Of a stretch of 64,000 bases of DNA, positions 22,360-32,781 are shown piece by piece; within the stretch, counting starts at the first letter, position 1; each line of letters opens with the position of its first letter. Source of the DNA: Macrobrachium rosenbergii (Eukaryota > Arthropoda > Malacostraca > Decapoda > Palaemonidae). The stretch lies in assembly GCF_040412425.1 (NCBI RefSeq), contig NC_089781.1, positions 48,910,727 through 48,974,726 of the forward strand, written 5' to 3'. A program made the position numbers and the translations under genes. The notes below the pieces were generated by a model, which was not told the origin of the DNA, made no database searches, and worked only from the letters and a program-made list of their open reading frames with translations.

Positions 22360-23395
22360 TCAGCTTCCTCAAGAATTCTGAATGCCCTGGCTTTGTGGAC
22401 TTTATGAAATTCGCCGCTCAGAGAGGGGCGGATATAGACCCAGTTAACACTCTGTTCTTGGAATCAGATAAAAGAGAATCTACTCTCAGGCAGTATGATT
22501 CAGCAGTTAAAAACTGGCATCTTTCCTTAAACATTCTGAAGCTCAGGTTATGACCACTAATTTGGCAATCTCTTTCTTTAGGTCATTGTTTGAAAAAGGT
22601 CTAGCCGCAGCTACAATTACCACAGCTAAGTCAGCCTTGAAGAAAGTGTTTTGCATGGCTTCAACATTGACCTAACAGACTCATACTTTTCATCAATCCC
22701 AAAGGCATGTGCTTGTCTGAGACCAGCAACCCGTCCTCACACGGTTTCTTGGTTTCTTAACGATGTTTTGAAACTAGCATCAGAAACTGATAATGATAAC
22801 TGTTCATATTTGAGTCTGTTAAGGAAGACGTTGTTCCTAATTAGCTTAGCTTCAGGTGCTAGGATATCGGAACTGTCCGCTCTCTCTAGAGGTGTTAATC
22901 ATGTAGATTTCCTCCCGTCAGGAGAAGTTCTTCTTTCCCCAGACCAAAGTTTCCTAGCAAAGAATGAAGACCCTCAGGATAGGTGGTCTCCTTGGAAGGT
23001 TATTCCTCTTCCACAGGATCCATCCTTGTGCCCAGTCACTACACTGAGGGCTTACTTAAGGAGAACTTCTCAGGTTTTGTCTGGTCCTCTTTTTATCAGG
23101 GAAAAAGGTGGGACACTTTCCTTAAAAGCTATCAGACAACAGGTTTTATATTTTATTAAACAAGCTAACCCAGATTCAGTACCAAAGGTACATGATATCC
23201 GGGCAGTGGCAACCTCCACAAACTGTTTCTACAATGTGAATTTTGATGACCTAAAAAAGTATAAGGGTTGGAAATCTCCATTAGTGTTTAAGCGCGGGTT
23301 GGAAATCTCCATTAGTGTTTAAGCGCCACTATCTTAAATCACTGGAAGCTCTGAAGTTCCCTACAGTGGCTGCAGGGAGTATTATCCCTCCCTCC
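22360..23395 (+). pseudogene. DIRS B tyrosine recombinase, broken by a 31-bp duplication
   Basis: Visible: DCVSFLKNSECPGFVDFMKF, ESTLRQYDSAVKNW, SWFLNDVLKLASET, LASGARISELSALSR with the catalytic Arg (about 22860), PKVHDIRAVATS with HxxR (about 23190), then YKGWKSPLVFKR. A perfect 31-bp tandem duplication follows and moves the catalytic Tyr block (HYLKS) out of frame. A further frameshift near 22550 separates the N-terminal domain. Not functional. Confidence 0.88.
23265..23326 (+). repeat. 31-bp perfect tandem duplication
   Basis: The unit beginning GGGTTGGAAATCTCC occupies 23265-23295 and again 23296-23326. It is a frame-breaking duplication private to element B. Confidence 0.95.
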
Positions 23396-23804
23396 TAATT
23401 AGTCTTTCCCCCATTCCCCTCCCGCCTGCCTGCCTCATTTGCTTTCCCTGCCATCTTCTCCTGGGCCACGCATGCTTCACATCCTGGCCCTAGTTTATGT
23501 ATATATAATTGTACCTGTTTTGTGGTGTTAGGTTTAAGTGGATTTGTAAATTTCTTTGTGTTAGTCTTAAGTTTAAGTACTGTTAATTGTCTATGTTTTA
23601 TGGTTACCTTAAGTTTTGATACTATCTGTTCAGAACCTTGTTTTGTCCACAAAGATTCTTAGTCTTAAGTTTAATGTTTAACTTATATTTCTCTGCTGCT
23701 GAGATAATTAAATTAGGCTTAAGTAATGGTGCCTTTATTTATCTCTACCTTTTATTTGTCACTTATAATCTTTCACCTTGCTTGGTATGATTCTCTGATA
23801 CAAT

Positions 23805-23885
23805 TTCACCGGCTGAAACAGGTCCGAAGCTCAGAAAAGGGATTTTGACAAAGGAAAATCTATTTCTGAGGGAGGACCTAATCAC
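23805..23885 (+). repeat. Internal complementary region of DIRS B
   Basis: The stretch from about 23808 to 23838 is the reverse complement of the 5' terminus, including ACAGGTCCGAAGCTCAGAAA. From about 23836 to 23880 it is the reverse complement of the 3' terminus at 24253-24295. Joining of the two complements is diagnostic of DIRS elements. Confidence 0.88.
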
Positions 23886-23934
23886 CCAGTGACCCTCCCA
23901 GGTTATTCAATTTCCCCTTTGAGCTAGTAGGCAT

Positions 23935-24295
23935 ACCAAGCTAGTTGTGTGGGTGCTAACCTGGAATGAGGGTGGTGGCGCTCAGGTCGTCGGCAGGTAC
24001 AGGCAGGGTGAGGTGCCGTTGGAACGGCTCTTCTCATCGGGGGTTATGACATCGTGACATTCTACAGAGTTAGGTCCTGTGGTAGTGGACATATTCACTC
24101 ACCCTACTCTATACCGACACTTGTTACATAATAGGTGATCGCTCTGAGGGTAGTAACCTCAGCATTCCCGTTGGCTTTCTTTCTCTGGTATATTTAGCAA
24201 TATTTATACCTAGAAATGTGTGCTCAAGGGACATTTCACCGGGTGACACAGGTCCGAAACTCAGAAATAGATTTTTCCTTTGTCAAAATCCCTTT
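23935..24295 (+). repeat. 3' inverted terminal repeat of DIRS B
   Basis: Inverted copy of 15796-16110 plus a terminal extension ending TTTGTCAAAATCCCTT, which is complemented in the internal region. Confidence 0.88.
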
Positions 24296-24302
24296 TTTGG
24301 TA

Positions 24303-24395
24303 GTTGCTGTTGAGTCCACAAGGAGTTACTTTCCATAGTCTACCAGAGCTCGATGGTGACCAAACTAATATCAAAGAATTCTCTTCTAGTTGGTC
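24303..24395. repeat. Dispersed repeat Y, copy 1
   Basis: About 90 bases, for example AAGGAGTTACTTTCCATAGT and AAAGAATTCTCTTCTAGTTG, recur inverted at 56004-56098 at roughly 85 percent identity by eye. Class unknown. It abuts the 3' end of DIRS B. Confidence 0.6.

Positions 24396-24397
<2 letters not shown>

Positions 24398-24453
<56 letters not shown>
24398..24453. repeat. (TTA)n microsatellite
   Basis: About 18 uninterrupted ATT units between repeat Y and the SINE-like repeat. Confidence 0.95.
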
Positions 24454-24462
24454 AATAGTTTA

Positions 24463-24600
24463 ACCAGACCACTGAGCTGACCATCAGCTCTCATAGGGCT
24501 GGCCCAAAGGATTAGGATGAAATGACAAGTCTAGGCTAGAAGCCTAGCACTGGGTACTAATAGGTCACTTGTCAATGATGATGAATGAAAATGAAATTAA
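24463..24600. repeat. SINE-like short repeat
   Basis: Head ACCAGACCACTGAGCTGA shared with the insertion at 20595-20646. The body 'agggctggcccaaaggatt' and 'gcctagcactgggtactaa' is of a type I associate with decapod tRNA-derived SINEs. That association is from memory and not proved here. No clear A and B boxes were confirmed. Confidence 0.4.
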
Positions 24601-24696
24601 AAGCTGTAAAAAGGCATACACTTTCATACTGGAACACACTCACACAATAAATACATTTAAACTCATGCTTCCATACATACTCACTAAAAAGGTATA

Positions 24697-26311
24697 CAGT
24701 CATACCTCGAAATTACGCGAGGTTAGGTTCCGGAGCCCCTCGTGCAAGGTGAATTTTTGCGTAAGTTTGGCATGGTCTTTAAAAATGCTAATAAATGTTT
24801 ATTTCCAGAGTTTAAGTACTAAATATGACCCTAATCATGCTCATTTAAAAGCTAACTTTTAAATGAACTAAAGTTAGTGTAATTTTATTTAAAATTTAGC
24901 TTATTACCCTTAAAAAGGAATACAGTAAATGGTTGACATAAAAATTGAGTACTGCACAGTTTCATAATAGCGCATTTACAGTAGGTGCGTACGTATACTA
25001 ATGTTACCCCTAATTCATGGGATGCCGTTTTCTTTGTCACTTAGAGTAAAAGCCGTTTTCTTTGCGTCACTAGGCAAAACGTCACAGTCAACAAAAGTAC
25101 AATTCCATAAAACATCGAAAACATGTACATAATGTTCGTAGAAGGTAGTACAGTACAGGTAAAATTCAATCAATTTAAAATTATATACTGTACAGGTAAT
25201 GACGTACAGAGAAGAATAAGTTGTAAACGTATGTTTGAGCGCTAACTACGAATGAGAGAGAGAGAGAGAGAGATACTGTAATAAAGTAACTGTACTGCTT
25301 TTGAATCACTGTATTTATGTATCATGTAAATAAATAAATACAAATTTTCCATTCTGATTTTACACCTAAAAACACAAAACATAAAAATTATACACACTTT
25401 CTACAGGGGTATCATCTTTGAAAAATGCAGGGTATCACATCTTGTAAAAGTACACCAACTGAGCATGCTGTAATTACATACACATACAGATTGCACCAGC
25501 ACTTTTCTCTGAGGTGAACAGAGTAATTTTCAAAAAAGAATGACACATACAACTCTTAGTTACATCTCTGATATTACATTAAAGAATTCATTTTATCAAA
25601 TGAGCGCGACTGAACAACCTCATCTCAAGGTCATGTAAAGTCCTTGTGACAAAGACTTTGCAAATGGACATAATACCTGTATGATATTTATGTACAGAAA
25701 TATAAATATAAATTTTCCATATCGATTTTACAGTTAAAAGCATGAAAACTTATAAATGTACTTTAAACATTAAACAAGCATTTTCTGCAGGGGTATCATC
25801 TTTGAAAAGAGCAGTAACTTTGCAAATTGGTATCACATCTTGTAAAAGTACACTAAGTGAATGTGCTGAAATTACCTTTGCATCATATTTATACATGTAC
25901 AAAAATAAAAATAATACATTTTCGATACAGATTGTACACGAAAGCATGAAATGCGTTTTTCATAGAGATTTTACACATGAAAGCATGAAATGCATTTTTC
26001 ATAGAGATTTTGCACATTAAAACATCAAATGCATTTTTCATACAGATTTTACACATAGAAGCATGAAATGCATTTTTCATACAGATTTTACACATAGAAG
26101 AATGAAATGCATTTTTCATACAGATTTTACACATAAAAGCATGAAAACTTGTAAATTACTTCAAAAATTAAACACCCACTTTTGCAGGGTTTCTCGAGAA
26201 TTTCGTGTGTCTGTGAAAAAATCGCGTATGTCCATTAGTTAGATTCCAGTGAAAAGTTCGTGTGTGTGTGAATTAGCACAACTCTAATCGTGTAAGATCG
26301 AAGTATTACTG
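24697..26311. mobile_element. Pogo/Tigger-like MITE, 1.6 kb
   Basis: Flanked by TA (24695-24696 and 26312-26313). The termini CAGTCATACCTCGAAATTAC and its inverted partner at 26285-26311 (complement begins CAGTAATACTTCG) form imperfect terminal inverted repeats of about 28 bp. No transposase is present. It contains an internal 370-bp-spaced duplication (about 25330-25480 and about 25700-25880) and a 39-bp minisatellite. Confidence 0.7.
25925..26150. repeat. 39-bp minisatellite
   Basis: Five to six units of 39 bases, each containing GCATGAAATGCATTTTTCAT and ACAGATTTTACACAT. Read on the minus strand they give a repeating MCKICMKNAFHxS peptide, which I treat as a coincidence of the repeat and not as a gene. 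Confidence 0.9.
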
Positions 26312-26391
26312 TATCAAAATTCAAAATAAATTAGGTAAAATCATAAAATTTACTGGTTTTAAAATTCATTATACTGATTGATTGTTTTTTT

Positions 26392-27305
26392 TTATATTTT
26401 TCCAATTAATTTGCAGCTTCTCATAAACATTAAAATGGGTGCTATTGAGAATGTTGAAGATTCTGATAAAATTTCTCCTATCGGTCTATTTCCAAAATTT
26501 GACAATCGCTGCAGGTTATATTTTGGACATTCACACATTATATGCTTAACTGTTATCAGCACATTGCAATCTGGGCATTTGGGAAGAGGGCCACATGGAC
26601 TGTTCATTAAGTGTCCATGTGTCAAACGAGTATGGTCTATTCGAAGATGTGTCAGCATTACTTGTGCTTGTCTCTCTCTCTGATATGACGAACTCCATTT
26701 TCCAACACTGGATTTTATCTGTTTTAATTTATTATTTTCAGGTTCTTCGTTCCATATATTTTAACATTTACTTACAATGACTGTTTTTATATATCTTGTA
26801 TAGTCACTGATAGGGATGTCTACATTTGCTCTTGTCATGTGGACTGCTTCTTTAGCTGCTTTATCAGCCTCTTCATTTCCCTTAATCCCTACATGGGCAG
26901 GGATCCAACATATTTCAATATTTTTTCCCTTTTTATACAATTTATGGAGTGATAACTTTATATGTTGTACAATATTATTTTTTCTATTATAGCCTTGAAT
27001 AGCTTCTATAGCACTTCTGGAGTCGCTATAAATTACAAAATTATTATATGAGACTTCTCTAATTATTTTTATGGCTGATACTATTGCACATAACTCAGCT
27101 GTAAATACAGAGGCTTTATCTGGTAGAGAGAACTGATACGTTTTGTTTTGGGATACACAGCATATCCCACTCCGTGTTGTGATTTAGATCCGTCAGTGTA
27201 TATTGTGTAATGTGGACCTTTTCGGATTATATGCTCTACTGCATGTTGTCTATGGTATTCTGGAGTATATGAATGATTTTTGATAAATATTTCAAGTGTG
27301 TACAA
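26392..27305 (-). pseudogene. LINE RNase H domain and C-terminal tail
   Basis: RNase H degrades the RNA strand during target-primed reverse transcription. All four acidic positions are recognisable: YTDGSKSQHGVGYAV (about 27160-27190), VFTAELCAIVSAIK (about 27070-27110), VIYSDSRSAIEAI (about 27000-27040), and WIPAHVGIKGNEEADKAAKE (about 26840-26900). A frame change follows GVGYAV. The tail has THLRIDHTRLTHGHL and a CPDCNVLITVKHIMCEC zinc-like motif (about 26520-26580). Confidence 0.85.
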
Positions 27306-27575
27306 ATTCTCATTTTATTCATTGTCCAAGGAGGAGGCAATTTTAAAATTACAGGTAATTGTATATGTATATTTAATATATTCAAACAATCTTCTAGCTC
27401 TAATTGGGAAAGAAGGTGGATGATTGTTTATAAATACATCTCTTAATCCAAATAATTTTTTTGTTAGAGAATCATTTGTCTGAATTCTCAGAGCACTCTT
27501 CATTGTTACTAGCTCTCTATGGAAAGACAGAGGTAGTTCACCACATTCAACTTGTAAGGAAGATGTTGGTGCTGA

Positions 27576-28672
27576 TCAAAAAGTTCCTGAACATATTCTA
27601 AGGCCCTCATTATGAACTAGGTCTACTGTTTTTTTTTCGTCTGATGCCGAGCCATATATTTCACTTCCATAATCAACGATAGACAGCATTGTTGCTTTAT
27701 ACAATAAAGTAAGGGTATGTCTATCGGCTCCCCAGGTAGTGTTCGATAGTTTTTTAATTAGGTTTAATGCTCTTTTACATTTTGATTTCATGTATGTTAT
27801 GTGAGCTTTCCAGTTCAAGTGAGTATCAAATACTAAACCAAAAATTTTGCTGTTTGGCCAATTGGTATGGAAATTATTTCTGATTTTTAAAACTATTTCT
27901 TCACCTTTTTCCCACTTTTATTTTTATAAAACATTACTGCCCGAGTCTTTTGTATAGAAATTTTGAAGCCTACAGATGAGGCTCATTCATCTATTTTTAC
28001 TATACTGTAGTTTTTTCAATGATACGCTCTGCATGTTTTATGCGAGATGCTGAATAATATAGGGCAAAATCATATACTATTAGTTAATTTACTTTTAATT
28101 CCAATAGGTAGATTATTACTGATATCATTTATTGCTAAAGTAAACAGTGTGCCACTAAGGACGCTTCCTTGTGGAACACCATTTTCAAGTGGAAATGTAC
28201 TTGATAATACATCATCAATTCTCACTTGAAAAGTGCGACTTCTCAGAAAGTTTTCGATAAACCTAGGTAAATGTCCACGGATATTATTTTTATGTAACGT
28301 TTTTAAATTGCATACCTCCATGTAGTATCATATGCCTTTTCAATGTCAAAAAAGACGACTATAGTAATTTGTTTTCGTTCAAATCCTCTTCGTATGTGGT
28401 CTTCCAAGTTAGACAGAGAATCCAATATCGATCTGTTACATTGTGACCCAAATTGAGTGAGTCAAAATTTGTTCTCGAATGTGCCATGTTAGTTAATCAT
28501 TTACCATTTTTTCTAGTAATTTGCATAGACAACTAGTTAGAGAAATTGACCTGTTATTGTTTACATTACTGGGATCTTTTCCAGTTTGGGGATAGGAATA
28601 ACTATAGCTTTATGCCATTCATTGGGAAATAAATTTTGAAGCCATACAGTAAGTGGTTATAAAACTCTAATA
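27576..28672 (-). pseudogene. LINE reverse transcriptase domain, frameshifted
   Basis: Blocks include the PKTGKDPS-like region, GHLPRFIENFLRSRTFQVRI, ENGVPQGSVLSGTLFTLAIN (about 28150-28210), and a thumb region WKAHITYMKSKCKRALNLIK with TMLSIVDYGSEIYGSAS (about 27600-27810). The catalytic YVDD box is altered: near 28070 the frame reads V-Y-D-F followed by ALYYSAS, so one of the paired Asp residues is missing. It is inactive. Confidence 0.85.
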
Positions 28673-28699
28673 TGTATGTCTTTACCAAAGGTGCTAAAT

Positions 28700-29600
28700 G
28701 GCAGATCATTTCAAAACAAATACTGTCACCTCCAGGGGCAGATTTATTGCTGTTCAACAGAGCAAATTCTAACTCTTCCATATTAAATTTTCTATTCTAA
28801 TAAATATCTTCTATGGTTTCAAAATTTATTGTTATTAATTCTATATTATTTTTCATTGTTTGGAAGTGCTCATCTAAATTTTTGTCTCTACTTACTTTTG
28901 CTAAATTTTCACCTATTACATTACTTATTTCTTTAGGATCAAGCATTCTTTTCCCATCCTTTATTATGGCAAGTCTAGGTGGTTTAACATGGGTACCATT
29001 TATTTTGCTGAATTTTTCCCATATTTTTATGGGAGTATTATTAGAGAGATCTGATACATATTTCCTCCATAAAATGATTCTTTCTTGAATTACTTCTTTT
29101 AAATTTTGCAGATATTTTGTTATATATAAGTTTTAATGTATTAATTTCTAATAATAATATAGTCAGTTTTTGTAAGGTTCCTTCTAATATCAGTAATGTT
29201 TTGTTTATTTTACTGAATTTTCTATTCAGATTATCTAATCATCTTCCAATTTGGTGTTTTATTTTTATTAATTCTGTTGGTTTTTCAGACCACCATTGGA
29301 CTTTGTGTTTTGTTGGATGAGATTTGGATGTTAGTATTGCTTTATCAGCTGCAATTGTAATGAAATCAACAAGAAATTTATTAGTTTTATTATGGTCTCT
29401 TAAATATTCAAATGGTGGAATATTCCTAGTGTGGAATTCATATTGCTCCCAATCTGCTTTATAAATGTTATATTGAGGGACATACTTGGTGGGATTATTT
29501 TGTAATAATGAAATTAATATTGGGAAATGATCATTGGTATGCAAGTCATCATCTGTACAGTATTCCAATCCAATCTGCCTACTATGTTAGTTGTACATAG
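28700..29600 (-). pseudogene. LINE endonuclease-RT linker
   Basis: Contains YCTDDDLHTNDHFPILISLL, the end of an AP-type endonuclease (the SDHFPI-like block), then KADWEQYEFHTRNIP and VQWWSEKPTELIKIKHQIGR, typical of the segment before RT in I/Jockey elements. The frame is interrupted by stops between 28700 and 29240. Confidence 0.75.
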
Positions 29601-29802
29601 TTAAATCGATTGAGGAAAATGTTCCATGTGTTTTAGAAAAATATATGTTGATTTCATTATCATTTATGCAGCATGTCATATGAATCTATGAATTCTTCTG
29701 TTTTACTTCCTGCTCTATTTGAGTCTGTACAATTACAGTCCCACATAGTTTTGTGGGCATTAAAATCACCTACTATCAATGTAGGTTACTTGGCATTATT
29801 AA

Positions 29803-31952
29803 CCCTTAAACACTGAGCCTCTATTTACAAAAACGTCTCCCGTATGCCGGCGGCGTTCGGTGAGTTAGCGCCAAACGCGGAAAAAGTTTTTTTCAAAAAT
29901 CACAGCACGCTTAGTTTTTAAGATTAACAGTTCATTTTGGCTCCTTTTTTGTCATTGCCTGAAGTTTAGTATGCAACCATCAGAAATGAAAAAAAAATAT
30001 CATTATCATATATAAATATTGAAATATATGACAGCGCAAAAAAAATTTTTCATATATAATTTTATAGAAATCGCGCTGTGAGCAAAACGGTTAAAGCTAA
30101 CAAGTTATTTTGTTTTTCTTTGTATTGTACACTAAATTGCGATGATTTTGGTATATAACAAATTGTAAAACGATCAAAGCAACACAGAGAAAATATTATC
30201 ACAAAATGATGCATGAATTCGTAACGCGCGGACGTAAAAAAATATTTTTTTGAAAAATTCACCATAAATCGAAATATTGTGCTAGAGACTTCCCGTTTGT
30301 TGAAAAATGAAGCTAATTGATTGAATATTACTAGAATGTAAATGTTTTAGCTTACAATTGCATTTTTCGACCATTTTGGTCGAGTTAAAGTTGACAGAAA
30401 GTCGAATTTTTTCTATTTATCGTGATTTATATGAAAATATTTCAAAACTGATAAAAGCTACAACCATGAGTTATTTTCTGTTGTATTGTACATGAAATTG
30501 CGCACATTTTCATATATAAAACTTTATGTAACGACTAATATAAAACGGTGCAAATATTACGACAACGTGACGAAAGAATTTCTGAGATGTACCGCCGAGT
30601 TACCGCGCAGACGTAAGGAAAATGTTTTTTTCAAAAATTCACCATAAATCGAAATATTGTGCTAGAGACTTCCAATTTATTGCAAAATGAAGTTAAACGA
30701 TTGAATATTACTAGAATGTAAGAGTTTTAGCTTACAATTGCGTTTTTTTACCATTTCGGTCGAGTTAAAGTTGACCGAAGGTTGAAATTTTGGCACTTAT
30801 CGTGATTTATGTGAAAATATTTCAAAACTGATAAAAGCTACAACCATGAGCTATTTTCTGTTGTATTCTACATGAAATTGCGCACATTTTCATATATAAA
30901 AGTTTATGTAACGACTAATGTAAAACGATGCAAACATTACAACAACGTGACGAAAGAATTTCTGAGATGTTCGGCCGAGTTACCGCGCGCAGACTTAAGG
31001 AAAAAGTTTTTTTTTCAGAAATTCACCATAAATCGAAATATTGTGCTAGAGAATTCCAGTTTGTTGCAAAATGAAGGTACATGATTGAATATTACTAGAA
31101 TGTAAGAGTTTTAGCTTATAATTGCGTTTTTTGACCATTTCGGTCGAGTTAAAGTTGACCGAAGGTTGAAATTTTGGCAGTTATCGTGATTTATATGAAA
31201 ATATTTAAAAACTGATAAAAGCTACAACCATGAGTTATTTTGTGTTGTATTCTACATGAAACTGCGCATATTTCCATATATAAAACTTTATGTAACGACT
31301 AATATAAAACAGTGCAAACATTACGACAACGTGACGAAAGAATTTCTGGCGCGGACGTAAGGAAAAAGTTTTTTTAAATTCACCATAAATCGAAATATTG
31401 TGCTAGAGACTTCCAATTTGTTGCAAAATGAAGGTAAATGATTGAATATTACTAGAATGTAAGAGTCTTAGCTTACAATTGCGTTTTTTTACCATTTCGG
31501 TCGGGTCAAAGTTGACCGAAGGTTGAAATTTTGGCAGTTATCGTGGTTTATATGAAAATATTTCCAAACTGATAAAAGCTACAACCATGGGTTGTATTTT
31601 GCTGTATTTTGCATGAAATTGCGCACATTTTCATATATAAAACTTTATGTAACGGCTAATATAGAACAGTGCAAAAATTACAACACAATGACGAAAGAAT
31701 TTCTGAAATTTTCGGCCGAGTTACCGCGCGGGCGTAAGAAAAAAGTTTTTTTCAAAAATTCACCATAAATCGAAATATTGTGCTAGAGACTTCAAATTTG
31801 TTGCAAAATGAAAGTACATGGTTGAATATTACTAGAATGTAAGAGTCTTAGCTTACAATTGCGTTTTTCGACCATTTCGGTCGAGTCAAAGTTGACCGAA
31901 GGTTGAAATTTTTTGTAGTCGACGTATGATACGTCCAGTAGGTGTTTAAGGG
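29803..31952. mobile_element. PiggyBac-like non-autonomous element with 380-bp tandem repeats
   Basis: Exactly flanked by TTAA (29799-29802 and 31953-31956). The termini CCCTTAAACAC and its inverted copy at 31942-31952 form terminal inverted repeats. These are piggyBac hallmarks. Removing it together with one TTAA joins the LINE endonuclease frame (KELL to NAK). The interior is about 4.5 tandem units; the marker ACCATAAATCGAAATATTGT starts at 30261, 30641, 31025, 31382 and 31762. No transposase is present. A second, truncated copy lies at 56587-57040. Confidence 0.85.
30100..31915. repeat. ~380-bp tandem array inside the piggyBac-like element
   Basis: Spacing of the marker is 380, 384, 357 and 380 bases; the short one lacks about 20 bases before the marker. 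Each unit also carries GGTCGAGTTAAAGTTGAC and CTACAACCATGAG blocks. Units differ by scattered substitutions, so expansion is not very recent. Confidence 0.9.
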
Positions 31953-31956
31953 TTAA

Positions 31957-32029
31957 GTAGTTCTTTAAGTTTGTCAAAGTCATAATTTTTATTGGGTTGG
32001 TTGTATAAATTATAAATGACAAAAATTAT
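31957..32029 (-). mobile_element. LINE endonuclease piece between two insertions
   Basis: The minus strand reads VIYNLYNQPNKNYDFDKLKEL, an AP-endonuclease block of the same LINE. It lies between the piggyBac-like element and DIRS E. Confidence 0.8.
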
Positions 32030-32210
32030 ATTTTAATGATAAAATAAAGTTTGTTCATACTTACCTGGCAGATATATATATAGCTGTATTCTCCGAAGTC
32101 CGACAGAATTTCAAAAACTCACGGCACACGCAGTGGGGCCAGGTGGTTAGTACCCATTCCCGCCGCTGGGAGGCGGGTATCAGGAACCATTCCCATTTTC
32201 TATTCAGATT
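32030..32210 (-). repeat. 3' inverted terminal repeat of DIRS E
   Basis: Inverted copy of 38360-38519 over about 145 bases, including CCGAAGTCCGACAGAATTTC and its complement. Confidence 0.88.
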
Positions 32211-32261
32211 TTCTAGTGCCACTGTCTCCTGAGGGGAGGTGGGTGGGCACTATGATTATAT

Positions 32262-32350
32262 ATATCTGCCAGGTAAGTATGAACAAACTTTATTTTATCA
32301 TTAAAATATCATTTTGTTCATGAGACTTACCTGACAGATATATATATAGC
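32262..32350 (-). repeat. Internal complementary region of DIRS E
   Basis: 32262-32308 is the reverse complement of the 3' terminus at 32030-32075. 32309-32350 is the reverse complement of the 5' terminus at 38478-38519. The same end-to-end logic as in family A-C appears with an unrelated sequence. Confidence 0.85.
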
Positions 32351-32781
32351 TGAATCCCACCATTGGAGGTGGGAAGAGACAGAATAGGATTTAGGAAACA
32401 AATATATGTAGGCGATTGACGCCTTGGTTCCTTACTTGTTAGCATAGCTGACTTCGTGATTACTGTCACCCAAGCCTGCTTCTGCTTTACTAGAGTCTCC
32501 AGCAAGGTAGTGACCTATATAGCTGGGAGTTCTAGATGATCTGTCCACGGGGCGTGACCACAATGGGACTAGATCATAAGACCATACTGTGAGGGCAAAA
32601 GAAGCAAACGAACAACCACCTGACCAAGCCTATCTAAGTCATTAAACCTAACATAAACTAAGGACTGGGACGTCCACCACTGGTGGAGACCCAACAACCA
32701 TAAAACACAAAATCAAGATTAAAAATACACCTAACCTCTAAAGGATAGGATGAGTATCGCTCTCTGCCCCCAACACTGTGT

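Larger units (their letters stand above)
15796..24295 (+). mobile_element. DIRS-type retrotransposon B (degenerate)
   Basis: An 8.5 kb plus-strand element of the same family as A and C: 5' inverted repeat at 15796-16110, leader, gag exons at 18203-18373 and 18506-about 20560, RT-RNase H at about 20650-22300, tyrosine recombinase at about 22360-23395, internal complementary region at 23805-23885, and 3' inverted repeat at 23935-24295. The ends are set by the complementary region, whose two halves match both termini. It is inactivated by frameshifts, a short insertion at 20595 and a 31-bp duplication in the recombinase. Confidence 0.92.
26314..29798 (-). mobile_element. LINE 3' half: RT and RNase H (I/Jockey group)
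   Basis: Distal part of one minus-strand non-LTR retrotransposon whose upstream parts are at 31957-32029, 38520-38610, 38965-39050, 39449-39534 and 51013-53170. It carries the end of the endonuclease (LIVGDFNAHKTMWDCN, about 29770), a linker, RT, RNase H and a C-terminal CCHC-like motif. The 3' end abuts the MITE at 26313. The frame is broken many times. Interrupted at 29799 by a TTAA-specific insertion. Confidence 0.88.

Noticed and set aside
25889..26134. Minus-strand peptide with repeated MCKICMKNAFH units
   Set aside because: It is a by-product of a 39-bp minisatellite inside a MITE; there is no start context, no other coding sign, and unit length is a multiple of three by chance.
25925..26150. 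CRISPR-like regular repeats
   Set aside because: Units are contiguous with no unique spacers, and the genome is eukaryotic.
29803..31952. Centromeric or other stand-alone satellite array
   Set aside because: The array has TTAA target duplications and inverted termini and lies inside a LINE frame, so it is the interior of a transposon.
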